This document shows positions 44,623 through 53,152 of a stretch of DNA of 64,000 nt, in pieces. Under the pieces are notes generated by a model, which made no database searches, had not been told where the DNA came from, and was given only the letters and a program-made list of their open reading frames with translations. The first letter of the stretch is position 1. Every line of letters starts with the position of its first letter. The translations under genes and the position numbers were made by a program. Origin of the DNA: Janibacter cremeus (GTDB taxonomy: Bacteria > Actinomycetota > Actinomycetes > Actinomycetales > Dermatophilaceae); NCBI RefSeq assembly GCF_013409205.1, contig NZ_JACCAE010000001.1, positions 2,294,001 to 2,358,000 of the forward strand. The letters are read 5' to 3'.

Positions 44623-45879
44623 TCAGTGCTGCTGCCCGCGGCGACGCATCACCAGGACGCTGCCGGCGCCGGCACCCGCGAGGAGCAGGCCGCCGAGCGC
44701 GAGCGCGGCGGAGTTGTCCTCCTGCGAGGTCATCGCCGGGGTGAGGCCGTCGGTCTGGACGACCGCCGGGACCTCGGGAGAGCCGGCGTCCTGGTCGTCG
44801 CCGTTGCCGGTGTCGCCGCCCTGGTCGTCGCCGTTGCCGGTGTCGCCGCCCTGGTCGTCGCCGTTGCCGGTGTCGCCGCCCTGGTCGTCGCCGTTGCCGG
44901 TGTCGCCGCCCTGGTCGTCGCCGTTGCCGGTGTCGCCGCCCTGGTCGTCGCCGTTGCCGGTGTCGGCGGCCCACGGTGCCTGGTAGACGACGTTGCACCC
45001 ACCGGCGACGGTCCCGTCATTGCCATCGGCATCGATGCAGTCCTGGGAGATGACGCGGACGTAGTCGGCGCCCTCGACGAGGTCGAAGTCCTGCTCGTTG
45101 GCGCCTTCGGTGGCGTCCATCGTGTAGCTCGTCAGGACGTGCCCGGGGACAGCGTTGCCGTCCGCGTCCTGAGCGCCGGCGAGGACCTCGATCGACAGGA
45201 CTCCGTCGCGCGTGGCATTGCCCGAGACCGTGAAGACGTTGTCGACGAGCGGCAGACTGCCCGGCTCGTTGAACCAGTCGTCGACCTCCGGCTCGGGTGC
45301 GCTCTCGCCGATGGTGATCGTACCGATCGCGTTCTCAGCAGGGGCGGTGCAACCGAGGTTGAGGACGAAGCCGGTGTCGGTCGTGAGCGCCGCGGTGAAG
45401 TCACCAGCGGTGATGCCGACAGTGGTGTCTTCGTTCGGCGCGGTCTCTGCGGAGCCCGTGCCGGTGGCACTCGTGGTGACGAAGTCAGTCGGGTCGTCAG
45501 AGACAGCAGTCTCCGGAACGGTCAGCTGGGCGGTGCGCTCGGTGCCGCCGAAGGAGTACGTGGTGTCGGCCGTGCCCTCGAGCGTTTTGATGCTCAGGTC
45601 GCGCAGTCGCTGCTGAGCGTCCTCGCCCGGGGTGACCTCAGCGGTGATTTCCGGTGCGGCGATCTCGGCGCCCTGGTCGTACTGCTCGTCGACGCCCACG
45701 GTGAGGTTGACGGACCACGGGTCCTCGAAGTCGATGCCCAGGTCTGTCACCGAGCAGGTGTAGTTGAGCGTCGTGCCCACGTCGGCCTGGGCCGGGACAG
45801 CGGTGGCGATGCCCATCATGCCGAGGCCCGTGACGAGGGCGGCGCCCGCGGACAGGCGGGACGTGAGGCGCTTGGCCAT
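44623..45879 (-). CDS. Secreted wall-anchored surface protein (DUF6801-like), larger paralogue with repeat stalk
   Basis: A 418-residue protein. The signal peptide is nearly identical to that of the neighbour (AGAALVTGLGMMGIATAVPAQA). Two beta-rich domains (about 35-190 and 195-300) contain cysteines in YTCSV, LGCTAP, DCIDADG and GGCNV. A stalk of six DTGNGDDQGG repeats (304-363) follows. The C-terminal sorting-type signal is VVQTDG (373-378), a 12-residue gap, a hydrophobic helix and RRRGQQH. ATG 45879 has GGGGAG 7 bases upstream. It is paralogous to the gene at 43524 and probably anchored by the sortase at 42600. Confidence 0.87.
   Translation of the reverse strand: MAKRLTSRLSAGAALVTGLGMMGIATAVPAQADVGTTLNYTCSVTDLGIDFEDPWSVNLTVGVDEQYDQGAEIAAPEITAEVTPGEDAQQRLRDLSIKTLEGTADTTYSFGGTERTAQLTVPETAVSDDPTDFVTTSATGTGSAETAPNEDTTVGITAGDFTAALTTDTGFVLNLGCTAPAENAIGTITIGESAPEPEVDDWFNEPGSLPLVDNVFTVSGNATRDGVLSIEVLAGAQDADGNAVPGHVLTSYTMDATEGANEQDFDLVEGADYVRVISQDCIDADGNDGTVAGGCNVVYQAPWAADTGNGDDQGGDTGNGDDQGGDTGNGDDQGGDTGNGDDQGGDTGNGDDQGGDTGNGDDQDAGSPEVPAVVQTDGLTPAMTSQEDNSAALALGGLLLAGAGAGSVLVMRRRGQQH
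44791..44970 (-). repeat. Six 30-bp tandem repeats encoding an acidic Gly/Asp stalk
   Basis: Units start at 44791, 44821, 44851, 44881, 44911 and 44941. Five are identical and the last differs slightly at its end. Read on the minus strand they encode DTGNGDDQGG. The lack of synonymous drift suggests recent expansion or contraction. They form the stalk between the folded part and the wall anchor. Confidence 0.95.
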
Positions 45880-45905
45880 GTGTGTGACTCCCCTTGGTTC
45901 CGGTT

Positions 45906-45933
45906 CTGGTGCCTACCGGCCGGTAGGCACCAG
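45906..45933. promoter_or_regulatory. Perfect 28-bp palindrome at the 5' end of the larger surface-protein transcript
   Basis: The 14-base half-site CTGGTGCCTACCGG is followed immediately by its exact reverse complement. It starts 5 bases after the -10 box, so the first transcribed bases would form this hairpin or a dimeric regulator would bind over +1. It ends 26 bp before the start codon. Confidence 0.75.
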
Positions 45934-45938
45934 CATGA

Positions 45939-45967
45939 AACGTACCGGGGCCTGAACGAGTTCTCAA
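45939..45967 (-). promoter_or_regulatory. Sigma70-type promoter of the larger surface-protein gene
   Basis: On the minus strand TTGAGA (45967-45962) and TACGTT (45944-45939) are spaced by 17 bp. The same architecture precedes the smaller paralogue, so the two are probably regulated alike. Confidence 0.6.
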
Positions 45968-46029
45968 CAGATTCCCAGATCCGTCTCGCATCTGCTGAAG
46001 TGACATCGGTCACGGGACCGAGGTGGCCC

Positions 46030-47208
46030 CTACTTGTCGACGTCCCCCACGACGAAGAACATCGACCCCAAGACCGCGACGAGGTCCGACACGAGACACC
46101 CGGGCAGCACCTGCGAGAGCACCTGGACGTTGCCGAAGGAGGCCGAGCGCAGCTTCAGGCGCCACGGCGTCTTCTCCCCGCGCGAGACCAGGTGGTAGCC
46201 GTTGAAGCCCAGCGGGTTCTCCGTCGCGGTGTACCGGTCGCCCTCGGGTACCTTGAGCACCTTGGGCAGGCGCTGGTTGACCGGACCAGGCTCCAGTGAG
46301 CGCATCCGCTCCACGCACGCGTCGGCGAGGTCGAGGCTGACGTGGGTCTGCTCCAGCAGCACCTCCAGCCGCGCCAGGCTGTCGCCGGCCGTGCGGGTGA
46401 CTACCCGGCCGGGCCCCGCTTCGCCGAAGAGCTCCCCGTACGCGAGGTAGGGATCGTCGCGACGCAGGTCCACGTCGACCCCCGAGGCCCGGGCGATCGG
46501 CCCGGAGACGCCGTAGGCGCAGGCGAGGTCGTGGGAGAGGGGACCGACCCCCTTCGTCCTCGCCTCGAGGATCTCGTTGCCGACGATCAGCGCCTCCAGC
46601 TGTGGCATCCGGGCGCGCACGTCGGCCACGGCCTGCGCGACGCGGTCCAGCCACCCCGCCGGCAGGTCCTCCTTGAGGCCGCCGACGCGGTTGAACATGA
46701 AGTGCATCCGGCCGCCGGAGATCTCCTCCATGACCGCCTGGATGTCCTCACGTTCGCGGAAGGAGTAGAAGATCGGCGTGATCGCACCGAGCTCGAGCGG
46801 GTAGGAACCCAGGAACATCAGGTGGTTGAGCACCCGGTTCAGCTCCGCGAGGAGGGTGCGCGCCCACGTCGCGCGCTCCGGGACCTCCATGCCGAGCATC
46901 GCCTCGACCCCGAGGACGACCCCGAGCTCGTTGCCGAAGGCCGAGAGCCAGTCGTGACGATTGGCCAGCATCGTGATCTGCCGGTAGTCGCGCACCTCGA
47001 AGAGCTTCTCGGCGCCGCGGTGCATGTACCCGACGATCGGGTCGGCCGAGACCACCCGTTCACCGTCGAGGACCACCCGCAGGCGCAGGACGCCGTGGGT
47101 CGCGGGGTGCTGGGGACCGATGTTGAGCACCATGTCGGCGCTCGCGAGGGTCGCGTCCCCGACGCCGACGTCCAGCGTCCGGGTGCCCGGTCCCGGTGTG
47201 CTCGTCAT
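46030..47208 (-). CDS. nuoD: NuoD-type 49-kDa NADH-quinone oxidoreductase subunit outside a nuo operon
   Basis: A 392-residue protein of the complex I / NiFe-hydrogenase large-subunit family, without the hydrogenase CxxC pairs. Signatures are [36 protein letters not shown] (Arg64 in HRG), [47 protein letters not shown] and the C-terminal [14 protein letters not shown]. In NuoD the chain lines the quinone site and the N2 cluster interface. No nuoC, nuoE or other nuo gene is adjacent here, so it is either a second copy or a detached gene. The nearby MidA-type methyltransferase is the one known modifier of this subunit class. Confidence 0.9.
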   Translation of the reverse strand: MTSTPGPGTRTLDVGVGDATLASADMVLNIGPQHPATHGVLRLRVVLDGERVVSADPIVGYMHRGAEKLFEVRDYRQITMLANRHDWLSAFGNELGVVLGVEAMLGMEVPERATWARTLLAELNRVLNHLMFLGSYPLELGAITPIFYSFREREDIQAVMEEISGGRMHFMFNRVGGLKEDLPAGWLDRVAQAVADVRARMPQLEALIVGNEILEARTKGVGPLSHDLACAYGVSGPIARASGVDVDLRRDDPYLAYGELFGEAGPGRVVTRTAGDSLARLEVLLEQTHVSLDLADACVERMRSLEPGPVNQRLPKVLKVPEGDRYTATENPLGFNGYHLVSRGEKTPWRLKLRSASFGNVQVLSQVLPGCLVSDLVAVLGSMFFVVGDVDK

Positions 47209-47240
47209 GCCCGCCAGTATGCGTCAGGCACCATGGGACG

Positions 47241-48503
47241 GTGCCGATCCGGACCCGCTGGAGAGCAGCCTGCCTCGCCGCCGTCGGTCTCACCCTGCTG
47301 GGGGTGGCCGGCTGCGCGCCCACCGACCCGCCGCCCACCTCGACCCGCACCTTCGACGGCTACCCCGTCCTCGACCCGTGGACGCAGGCCATGCACGGTG
47401 CCGGCGAGGACGCGGCGAACATCGTCGTCCTCGGCGACTCGGTCAGCGAGGGCACGGGCGTGGCCGACCACGTGGAGAACCGCTGGGTCGACCGACTGCA
47501 GCGCGGCCTGCGTACGCGGGTCGGGACGCCGGACTGCCCGACGAGGCCCGCCGGGTACCACGGCACCTCGTCCGTCGTGCCCGCCGACTACCGCGCCGCC
47601 AGCCTGCCCGACCCGGTCACCCAGGGCGAGGTCACGCCGCTGACGGAGGTCGGCCCCGGGGGGCGTGCCCTCCAGCTCGGCCCCGGCGCCAGCATCACCT
47701 GGCAGGTCGACGCCCGTTCCGTCGACGTCGGCTACCGCACCCGCCCCGACGGCGGCACCCTGCGTGTCGAGGTCGACGGCGTCGCCTCCACGCCGGCCCT
47801 GGCCATCCCCACGGGGACGAGGACGAGCGGACCCAGCGCCCCGGCCACCGAGGGCGCCCTCCCGCGCGGCCCGGGCGAGCGCAGGGTGTGGTCCTCCGAG
47901 GGGCTCGGATCGGGGCGGCACGCGGTCACCGTGACGAATGCCAGCGAGACGGGCAGCCAGGCGCCCGTGACCGTCACGGACATCACGCCCTACCGCGGTG
48001 ACCGCGATCGGTGCGTCCACGTCCTCGACGCCTCCCGCGCCGGGGTCGAGGCGCGCTTCATCTCGCAGACACCGACCTACCTCGCCGACAGCCTCTCGCT
48101 CGATCCGGACCTGCTGCTCGTGCCGCTCGGCTTCAACGACGCGTTGCGCGGTGTGGGGCCGGCGGAGTTCGGCCGTGTCCTCGACTCGCTCATCGAGCAG
48201 ACGCGCGGTCAGGGGTACTCCGGCCCGGTGCTGCTCGTGGGCTGGTACGTGCCGGACTGGACCGATGAGATCCCGCCCTGGAGCCAGTACCTCGACCAGA
48301 TGGCCGAGCGGACCGACCACGAGGGGGTCAGCTTCATCGACCTGTCCGCGGTGCTGCCTGCGGTCGCCACCGCCCCGGACGGGGTGTACATGGACCGCCT
48401 GCACCCGGGTCCGCGGGGGCAGGTGCTCATCGCCGACAGCCTCATCGAGGCGCTCGCCCCGCGGTCCGACCTGGAGGGGACGAATGCGCCGGAGACCCCG
48501 TGA
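47241..48503 (+). CDS. SGNH/GDSL-hydrolase-type lipoprotein
   Basis: A 420-residue exported lipoprotein with lipobox LGVAGC. SGNH signatures are VVLGDSVSEGTG (block I, nucleophile Ser in GDSV), LVPLGFNDAL (block III GxND), and MDRLHPGPRG (block V, DxxH). A beta-sandwich-like insert (about 125-235: ASITWQVDARSVDVGYRTRPDGGTLRVEVDGV) sits between blocks I and III, resembling the N-terminal module of carbohydrate esterase-like proteins. Likely an esterase acting on wall or exported polysaccharide (inference). GTG 47241 has only a weak upstream GGGA. It is divergent from nuoD. Confidence 0.85.
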   Translation: MPIRTRWRAACLAAVGLTLLGVAGCAPTDPPPTSTRTFDGYPVLDPWTQAMHGAGEDAANIVVLGDSVSEGTGVADHVENRWVDRLQRGLRTRVGTPDCPTRPAGYHGTSSVVPADYRAASLPDPVTQGEVTPLTEVGPGGRALQLGPGASITWQVDARSVDVGYRTRPDGGTLRVEVDGVASTPALAIPTGTRTSGPSAPATEGALPRGPGERRVWSSEGLGSGRHAVTVTNASETGSQAPVTVTDITPYRGDRDRCVHVLDASRAGVEARFISQTPTYLADSLSLDPDLLLVPLGFNDALRGVGPAEFGRVLDSLIEQTRGQGYSGPVLLVGWYVPDWTDEIPPWSQYLDQMAERTDHEGVSFIDLSAVLPAVATAPDGVYMDRLHPGPRGQVLIADSLIEALAPRSDLEGTNAPETP

Positions 48504-49448
48504 TCAGGGGACACGACGGGTCGCCCACAGGAAGTCGCCGGGGCCGGACCCGGTGAGCGCTGCGGCGTGGGAGGCGCCGGACAGGGCGGCCAAGTAGCCG
48601 GCGGGGTCGCCGTGTGCCTGCTCGACCGGTGGGCGGGCTCCGTCGACACCCAGGCCCCGCAGCATCTCCCGCTGGGTGCGCACGGCATCGGAGCGAAGGG
48701 AGTCCATCGCCACGTGGGCGGTCAGGTCGCACGACCCGTCCGGCAGCGGTGGGCAGGCGCTCCCGGTGCGATAGCCCATGAGCGTCCCGTGCAGCGGTCG
48801 CGTACCCGCCCGGTGGCCGTAGTCGACGGCGACGACCAGGCCCGAACCCGTCCGTGCCACGAGGCGGTCGAAGGCCTCGTCACGGGGGCGGCCGACCTCG
48901 ACCACCGCGCCCGGAGGGTGCGGCCCGGGCCACCACCGCGCCACCCAGGCGCTGTCCGCGTCCGCGAGCGGCTCGCCGAGGTGCTCGCCGCCGTCCTCGT
49001 CGACGCAGACCGTGCGCAGCACTCCGGTCCCGTCCGCGCGGGCGATGCCGCACGGCACGACGTCGAGCCACTCGTGCGCGAGGACCAGGGTGTCGGTCGG
49101 GGTGCCCAGGTCGGGCAGGTCGGGGCCGCCGGGGGAGACCAGCCAGTCGATGCGCGGGACGAGGTGGGCGGGGCGGTCCACGACGTCGACGCCGAGGAGA
49201 CCCAGGTCGGGGTGGGTGTGCCGGGACGACGCAGCGAGGGCGGTCAGCAGCTCACCCCGGCCGCAGCCGACGTCGACGACCTGCCGCAGACCTTCCCGGT
49301 CCACCAGTCGCAGCAGCGCGTCCGCGAGGAGTTCGCCGGCTCTGCCGTGCGTCGAGGTCGCGAAGTGCCCGGCGGGCCCTTCCACGCGACGGTAGAACCC
49401 CCCTTCGCCGTAGAGGGCCTCCGACCACGCCTGTTGCCACGTCCGCAC
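48504..49448 (-). CDS. MidA/NDUFAF7-family SAM-dependent methyltransferase
   Basis: A 314-residue DUF185-type protein methyltransferase. Signatures are the N-terminal YGEGGFYRRVEGPAGHFATSTHGRAG (family-typical GYY-like entry), the SAM-binding VVDVGCGRGELLTAL, LVLAHEWLDVVPCGI (the LANEFFDALP equivalent), VVAVDYGHRAGTRPLHGTLMGYR and DLTAHVAMDSL. Human NDUFAF7 symmetrically dimethylates an Arg of NDUFS2, the NuoD homologue, during complex I assembly. Here the gene lies 1.3 kb from a nuoD-type gene on the same strand. GTG 49448 is chosen; the upstream extension is divergent-promoter DNA. Confidence 0.87.
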   Translation of the reverse strand: MRTWQQAWSEALYGEGGFYRRVEGPAGHFATSTHGRAGELLADALLRLVDREGLRQVVDVGCGRGELLTALAASSRHTHPDLGLLGVDVVDRPAHLVPRIDWLVSPGGPDLPDLGTPTDTLVLAHEWLDVVPCGIARADGTGVLRTVCVDEDGGEHLGEPLADADSAWVARWWPGPHPPGAVVEVGRPRDEAFDRLVARTGSGLVVAVDYGHRAGTRPLHGTLMGYRTGSACPPLPDGSCDLTAHVAMDSLRSDAVRTQREMLRGLGVDGARPPVEQAHGDPAGYLAALSGASHAAALTGSGPGDFLWATRRVP

Positions 49449-49512
49449 CCCCGCATTGTCGCCGGTGAGGCAGATGGACGAAGGGGGAGCCTGCCCGGGT
49501 ACCGTCGGGCCG

Positions 49513-50406
49513 GTGAACATCCCACACGTGCCCGTGCGGCCCACCCTGCGCGTCGGGGTTGTCGGATCCGGCCGCGTCGGTGCCGTCCTCGGTGCTGCCC
49601 TGCGCGGCGCCGGCCACGAGGTCGTCGCCGTCTCCGCGGTGTCGCAGGCCAGTCGTGACCGTGCCGAGTTGCTCCTGCCCGGCGTCCCGGTCGTTCCCGT
49701 GCCGGAGGTCGTCTCCTCCGCCCAACTGGTGGTCCTGGCCGTGCCCGATGACGCCCTGACCGACCTCGTCGCCGGCCTGCACGCCACCGGTACCTGGCGC
49801 CCCGGGCAGCTTGTCGCCCACACCTCGGGCAGGCACGGGCTGGCCCCCTTCGGCCCGATCGCCGAGGAGGTCCTGCCGATAGCGATCCACCCCGCGATGA
49901 CCTTCACCGGGACCAGCCTCGACCTGACGCGACTGCACGAGTGCTGCTTCGGGATCACCGCGCCGGAGGCGATGCGTCCCGTCGCCGAGACCCTCGTCGT
50001 CGAGATGGGGGGCGAGCCGGTGTGGGTGCCGGAGGAGTCCCGCGGTCGCTACCACGCGGCCCTGGCGCACGGCAGCAACCACCTGGTCACCCTGGTCGCC
50101 CAGGCCATGGAGATCCTGCGCTCGGCGGACATCGACCCCGCGGACCGGGTGCTGCGCCCACTGCTGCAGGCCAGTCTGGACAACGCGCTGGCCTCCGGTG
50201 ACGCGGCCCTGACCGGGCCCGTCGCCCGCGGCGATGCCGGTACCGTTGCCGCGCACCTGGACGAGCTGGCAGACCTTCCGCAGGACATCCGCCCCGCCTA
50301 TCGCGCCCAGGCCAGGGCCACCGCCCTGCGCGCCACCCGGGCCGGTCGACTGCGCGGGGACGTGGCCGAGACGATCCTGACGACCCTCGGGGAGGAGACC
50401 CGATGA
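49513..50406 (+). CDS. Rossmann-fold DUF2520 protein upstream of panC
   Basis: A 297-residue NAD(P)-binding protein. LRVGVVGSGRVGAVLGAALRGAGHEV is the dinucleotide site; LVVLAVPDDALTDLVAGL and IAIHPAMTFTG precede the C-terminal helical DUF2520 domain (RYHAALAHGSNHLVTLVAQAMEIL). It resembles ketopantoate reductase/F420-dependent NADP reductase-like folds. Its constant position before panC in actinobacteria suggests a pantothenate link, possibly a ketopantoate reductase-like activity (inference). GTG 49513; the stop overlaps the panC ATG. Confidence 0.85.
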   Translation: MNIPHVPVRPTLRVGVVGSGRVGAVLGAALRGAGHEVVAVSAVSQASRDRAELLLPGVPVVPVPEVVSSAQLVVLAVPDDALTDLVAGLHATGTWRPGQLVAHTSGRHGLAPFGPIAEEVLPIAIHPAMTFTGTSLDLTRLHECCFGITAPEAMRPVAETLVVEMGGEPVWVPEESRGRYHAALAHGSNHLVTLVAQAMEILRSADIDPADRVLRPLLQASLDNALASGDAALTGPVARGDAGTVAAHLDELADLPQDIRPAYRAQARATALRATRAGRLRGDVAETILTTLGEETR

Positions 50407-51311
50407 CCGCCACCCCCCTCGTCACCCGCAGCCGCGAGGAGCTCGCCGCCGCTCGCGTCGAGCTCGCCGACGGCGATGTGGCCGTCGTGATGACCATGGG
50501 TGCCCTCCACGAGGGGCACGCCCGACTCATCCGCACCGCCCGGACACGGGCCCGGTACGTGCTCGTGACGATCTTCCTCAACCCGCTGCAGTTCGGGCCG
50601 AAGGAGGACCTGTCGAAGTACCCGCGCACCTTCGACGACGATGTGGACATCTGCACGCGAGAGGGGGTCGACCTCGTCTTCGCGCCCACCCCGGACGTGA
50701 TCTACCCGGACGGCGACCCCGGCGTGCGCATCTCGGCCGGCCCGCTCGGGGACGTCCTCGAGGGCCAGTCGCGCCCGGGGCACTTCGACGGGATGCTCAC
50801 CGTCGTCGCCAAGCTGATGCACCTCACCCGCGGTGACTTCTTCTACTACGGGCAGAAGGACGCCCAGCAGCTGCTGCTCATCCGGCGGATGGTGCGTGAC
50901 ATCGACTTCCCCGCGACGGTCGTCTCCGTGCCGACGGTGCGCGAGGAGGACGGCCTGGCCATGAGCAGCCGCAACACCTACCTGTCCGGGAGCGACCGGG
51001 AGGCCGCGCTGGTGCTCTCCCGGGCACTGCAGGCCGGCGCGGACCGCGCGGAGGAGGGGCCCTCGGCGATCCGCCGGGCCGCCCGGGAGGTGCTCATCAC
51101 CGAGCCGCTCGCGCTCTCGGACTACCTCGTGCTCGTCCACCCCTCGAGTCTGGAGGAGGTGCCCGAGTGGTACCGCGGCGAGGCACTGCTGGCCGTCGCC
51201 GCCCGAGTCGGCACCACCCGCCTCATCGACAATTTCCCGGTCCTCGTCGGTCCGGGCGGCGGCGGGCTGGAGGTCTTCTCCGATGTCCCGCACGCCGCCC
51301 TGCACGGCTGA
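50403..51311 (+). CDS. panC: Pantothenate synthetase
   Basis: Condenses pantoate and beta-alanine with ATP to pantothenate in the cytosol. The 302-residue enzyme shows VVMTMGALHEGHARLI (HxGH nucleotidyl-transfer motif), FLNPLQFGPKEDLSKYPRT, FYYGQKDAQQLLLIRRMV and EEDGLAMSSRNTYLS. ATG 50403 overlaps the DUF2520 gene by 4 bp. panD, which supplies beta-alanine, is 11.7 kb downstream instead of adjacent. Confidence 0.96.
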   Translation: MTATPLVTRSREELAAARVELADGDVAVVMTMGALHEGHARLIRTARTRARYVLVTIFLNPLQFGPKEDLSKYPRTFDDDVDICTREGVDLVFAPTPDVIYPDGDPGVRISAGPLGDVLEGQSRPGHFDGMLTVVAKLMHLTRGDFFYYGQKDAQQLLLIRRMVRDIDFPATVVSVPTVREEDGLAMSSRNTYLSGSDREAALVLSRALQAGADRAEEGPSAIRRAAREVLITEPLALSDYLVLVHPSSLEEVPEWYRGEALLAVAARVGTTRLIDNFPVLVGPGGGGLEVFSDVPHAALHG

Positions 51312-52025
51312 GCAGCCCGCTAGTGGACGAGTTCGGTTTCCCGGAAGGAACAGGCACGGCGGCCCTTGGTCGTTCGTTCCCCACTCCCTGAGCCGGGCCA
51401 CCATCCCTGTCCCGTCCGGACCCCCTTCGCCCCTGCTGGAATGACCGAGGAACCTCGATATGGCCGGGAAACCCTGGAACGACCGCACCACGACCCGGTC
51501 ATCCGCGGCTTTACCGGCCACCGGCGACGTTCCCGGTCACACGGGGGCAAACACGCCCCGTAACTGCTCGCTGACGCCGTCGAGGTGCAGCGAAGACTGC
51601 GCGCGACACGCGGCCTACGTCGCACAGATGGACCGTCTGCCGTGGCTCCGGACAGTCCCGTGGCTCCGTGCCACGTGCTCTGTTCGAGTTACCCAAGGAG
51701 GGGTTCCCCGGGGCGCGGGCTGGTTCGAACGAATCGGTCGATCGTCAACTGATGGTCCATGCCGTCACTGAGAGTCCCAGCAGACCGGGTGGAGACTGTT
51801 CCGTACAGGGCGTCGTCACCGGACATTTTCACGGACTGGTCTTACGGGACGCCCGAAGATGCGTAGGTGCGCTGACCTGCACCGTCACCCCAAGGGGTTC
51901 GTCTATCGACACGGCAGCAGATGGTCTGGGCAGGTCGCCTCCCGGATAGCCGCGTGTCGACACACTTCCACTCTGACGGCCGGTTGAGCTCTTCCCGGAC
52001 TCCGGCGTGCGACAAGATGGGACGC
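51312..52025. other. 714-bp gene-free stretch after panC, left edge of accessory block
   Basis: I see no supported gene. The strand-wise frames are broken and codon bias is lost, so it may contain decayed coding DNA. Short repeats include GTGGCTCCG twice near 51641-51670. The sequence ACCCCCTTCGCCCCTGCTGG at 51420-51439 recurs with one mismatch at 62829-62848, just before panD. Confidence 0.5.
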
Positions 52026-52487
52026 ATGACCGAGATTCGACCAGCACGGCCTACTGATGCTGAGGACATGGCCGAGGTACAAAACGCGATCTACCGCGCG
52101 GGCCTGCGGGCGAACCCGGTCGACGTCGCACTCGTTCGCGAGCGTTACCTCGACCTGGAACACAGAGTCGTGTGTACCGTCGCCGAGCAAGACGGCAAGG
52201 TTGTTGGTTTCCAGTCGCTCAAGCGGGCGTGGCCAGGGAACCCGTACGACGTGGCTGAAGGGTGGGGGATCATCGGGACGCACATCAGCCCTGACACAGG
52301 TCGAAGCGGACTGGGTCGTCGCCTCTTCACGACGTCATTGGCAGCGGCCAAAGCCGCCGGACTGAGACATATCGACGCCACCATCGGCGCCGACAACTCG
52401 CCTGCCCTGGCCTATTACGCAGCTATGGGATTCACGCCGTACCGGGAGGGCAACGACGCCATCCCGCACCGCTTCGACGTCGAATAG
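52026..52487 (+). CDS. GNAT-family N-acetyltransferase
   Basis: A 153-residue GCN5-type acyltransferase. It starts IRPARPTDAEDMAEVQNAIY, has the strand KVVGFQSLKRAW, the acetyl-CoA loop SPDTGRSGLGRRLFTTSLAAAKAAG (motif A, QxxGxG-like) and IDATIGADNSPALAYYAAMGFTPYREG (motif B). The acceptor substrate is unknown. ATG 52026 has no strong ribosome binding site. It is the first gene of the panC-panD insertion. Confidence 0.88.
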   Translation: MTEIRPARPTDAEDMAEVQNAIYRAGLRANPVDVALVRERYLDLEHRVVCTVAEQDGKVVGFQSLKRAWPGNPYDVAEGWGIIGTHISPDTGRSGLGRRLFTTSLAAAKAAGLRHIDATIGADNSPALAYYAAMGFTPYREGNDAIPHRFDVE

Positions 52488-52752
52488 TCGAACGCCGGGG
52501 ATAGCCGATCGACACCTCGCAATCCGTGGCATAAACCCCCGCATCGCCTCGATCGAGGATTGGCTACTGGCTCGCTCCGCGAGCCCATCGGTGACCGGTG
52601 GTAGTTCCCTCGCCGGAAGGCCGCTGGTGCGAGGCTGGCAGTGCTACCAGCTCCTCAGGGGCCGCGGGTTGCCGTTGTCTCAACGGCGGGATTCTCGCGC
52701 CGTTCCGTGTATCGGTCCTAAAGTGGTCTCCCGACCCGAGAGGACCAGATCC

Positions 52753-53052
52753 ATGAGCGAGATGCACGTTGTGGCCACCATCCCCGTCAAGCCTGAGGCC
52801 GTCAACGACGCCCGCTCCGTGCTCGACACCCTCATAGCCGCCAGCCGCCGAGAGGCGGGCGTCGTGTCGTACGACCTGTTCGAGTCCGCCTCGACGCCGG
52901 GCACCTTCGTCATGGTCGAGCGCTACAGGGACCAAGCGGCGCTGGACGAGCACATGGCCTCGCCGCACCTCGCCGCCGCATTCGCCGCGGCCGAGCCCCT
53001 GCTCGCCGGCGAGGTCGCCATCCACCCGCTGCAGCCGGTCGACGTCGGCTGA
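52753..53052 (+). CDS. Antibiotic biosynthesis monooxygenase (ABM) domain protein
   Basis: A 99-residue single-domain protein of the dimeric alpha+beta barrel type: MHVVATIPVKPEAVNDARSVLDTLIAASRREAGVVSYDLFES, then TFVMVERYRDQAALDEHMASPHLAAAF. This is the full ABM fold found in small quinone/heme-acting monooxygenases such as YgiN. ATG 52753 has GAGAGGA at 52738-52744. Substrate unknown; it stands alone. Confidence 0.88.
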   Translation: MSEMHVVATIPVKPEAVNDARSVLDTLIAASRREAGVVSYDLFESASTPGTFVMVERYRDQAALDEHMASPHLAAAFAAAEPLLAGEVAIHPLQPVDVG

Positions 53053-53152
53053 CCGCGCCGGATCCCTCGCGCGGCTGCGTAACGCTGCTCGAATCACCTC
53101 GTAGGACCAGCGTGGCCCGCCCGCCTGGAGAGCACGTCCGGTACGGGATCAG

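Noticed and set aside
44791..44970. Regular 30-bp repeats that could suggest a CRISPR array
   Set aside because: There are no spacers: units are directly adjacent and in frame, coding for the stalk of a surface protein. No cas genes are present.
46030..47208. NiFe-hydrogenase large subunit
   Set aside because: The protein has no CxxC pairs for the NiFe centre and matches NuoD motifs instead.
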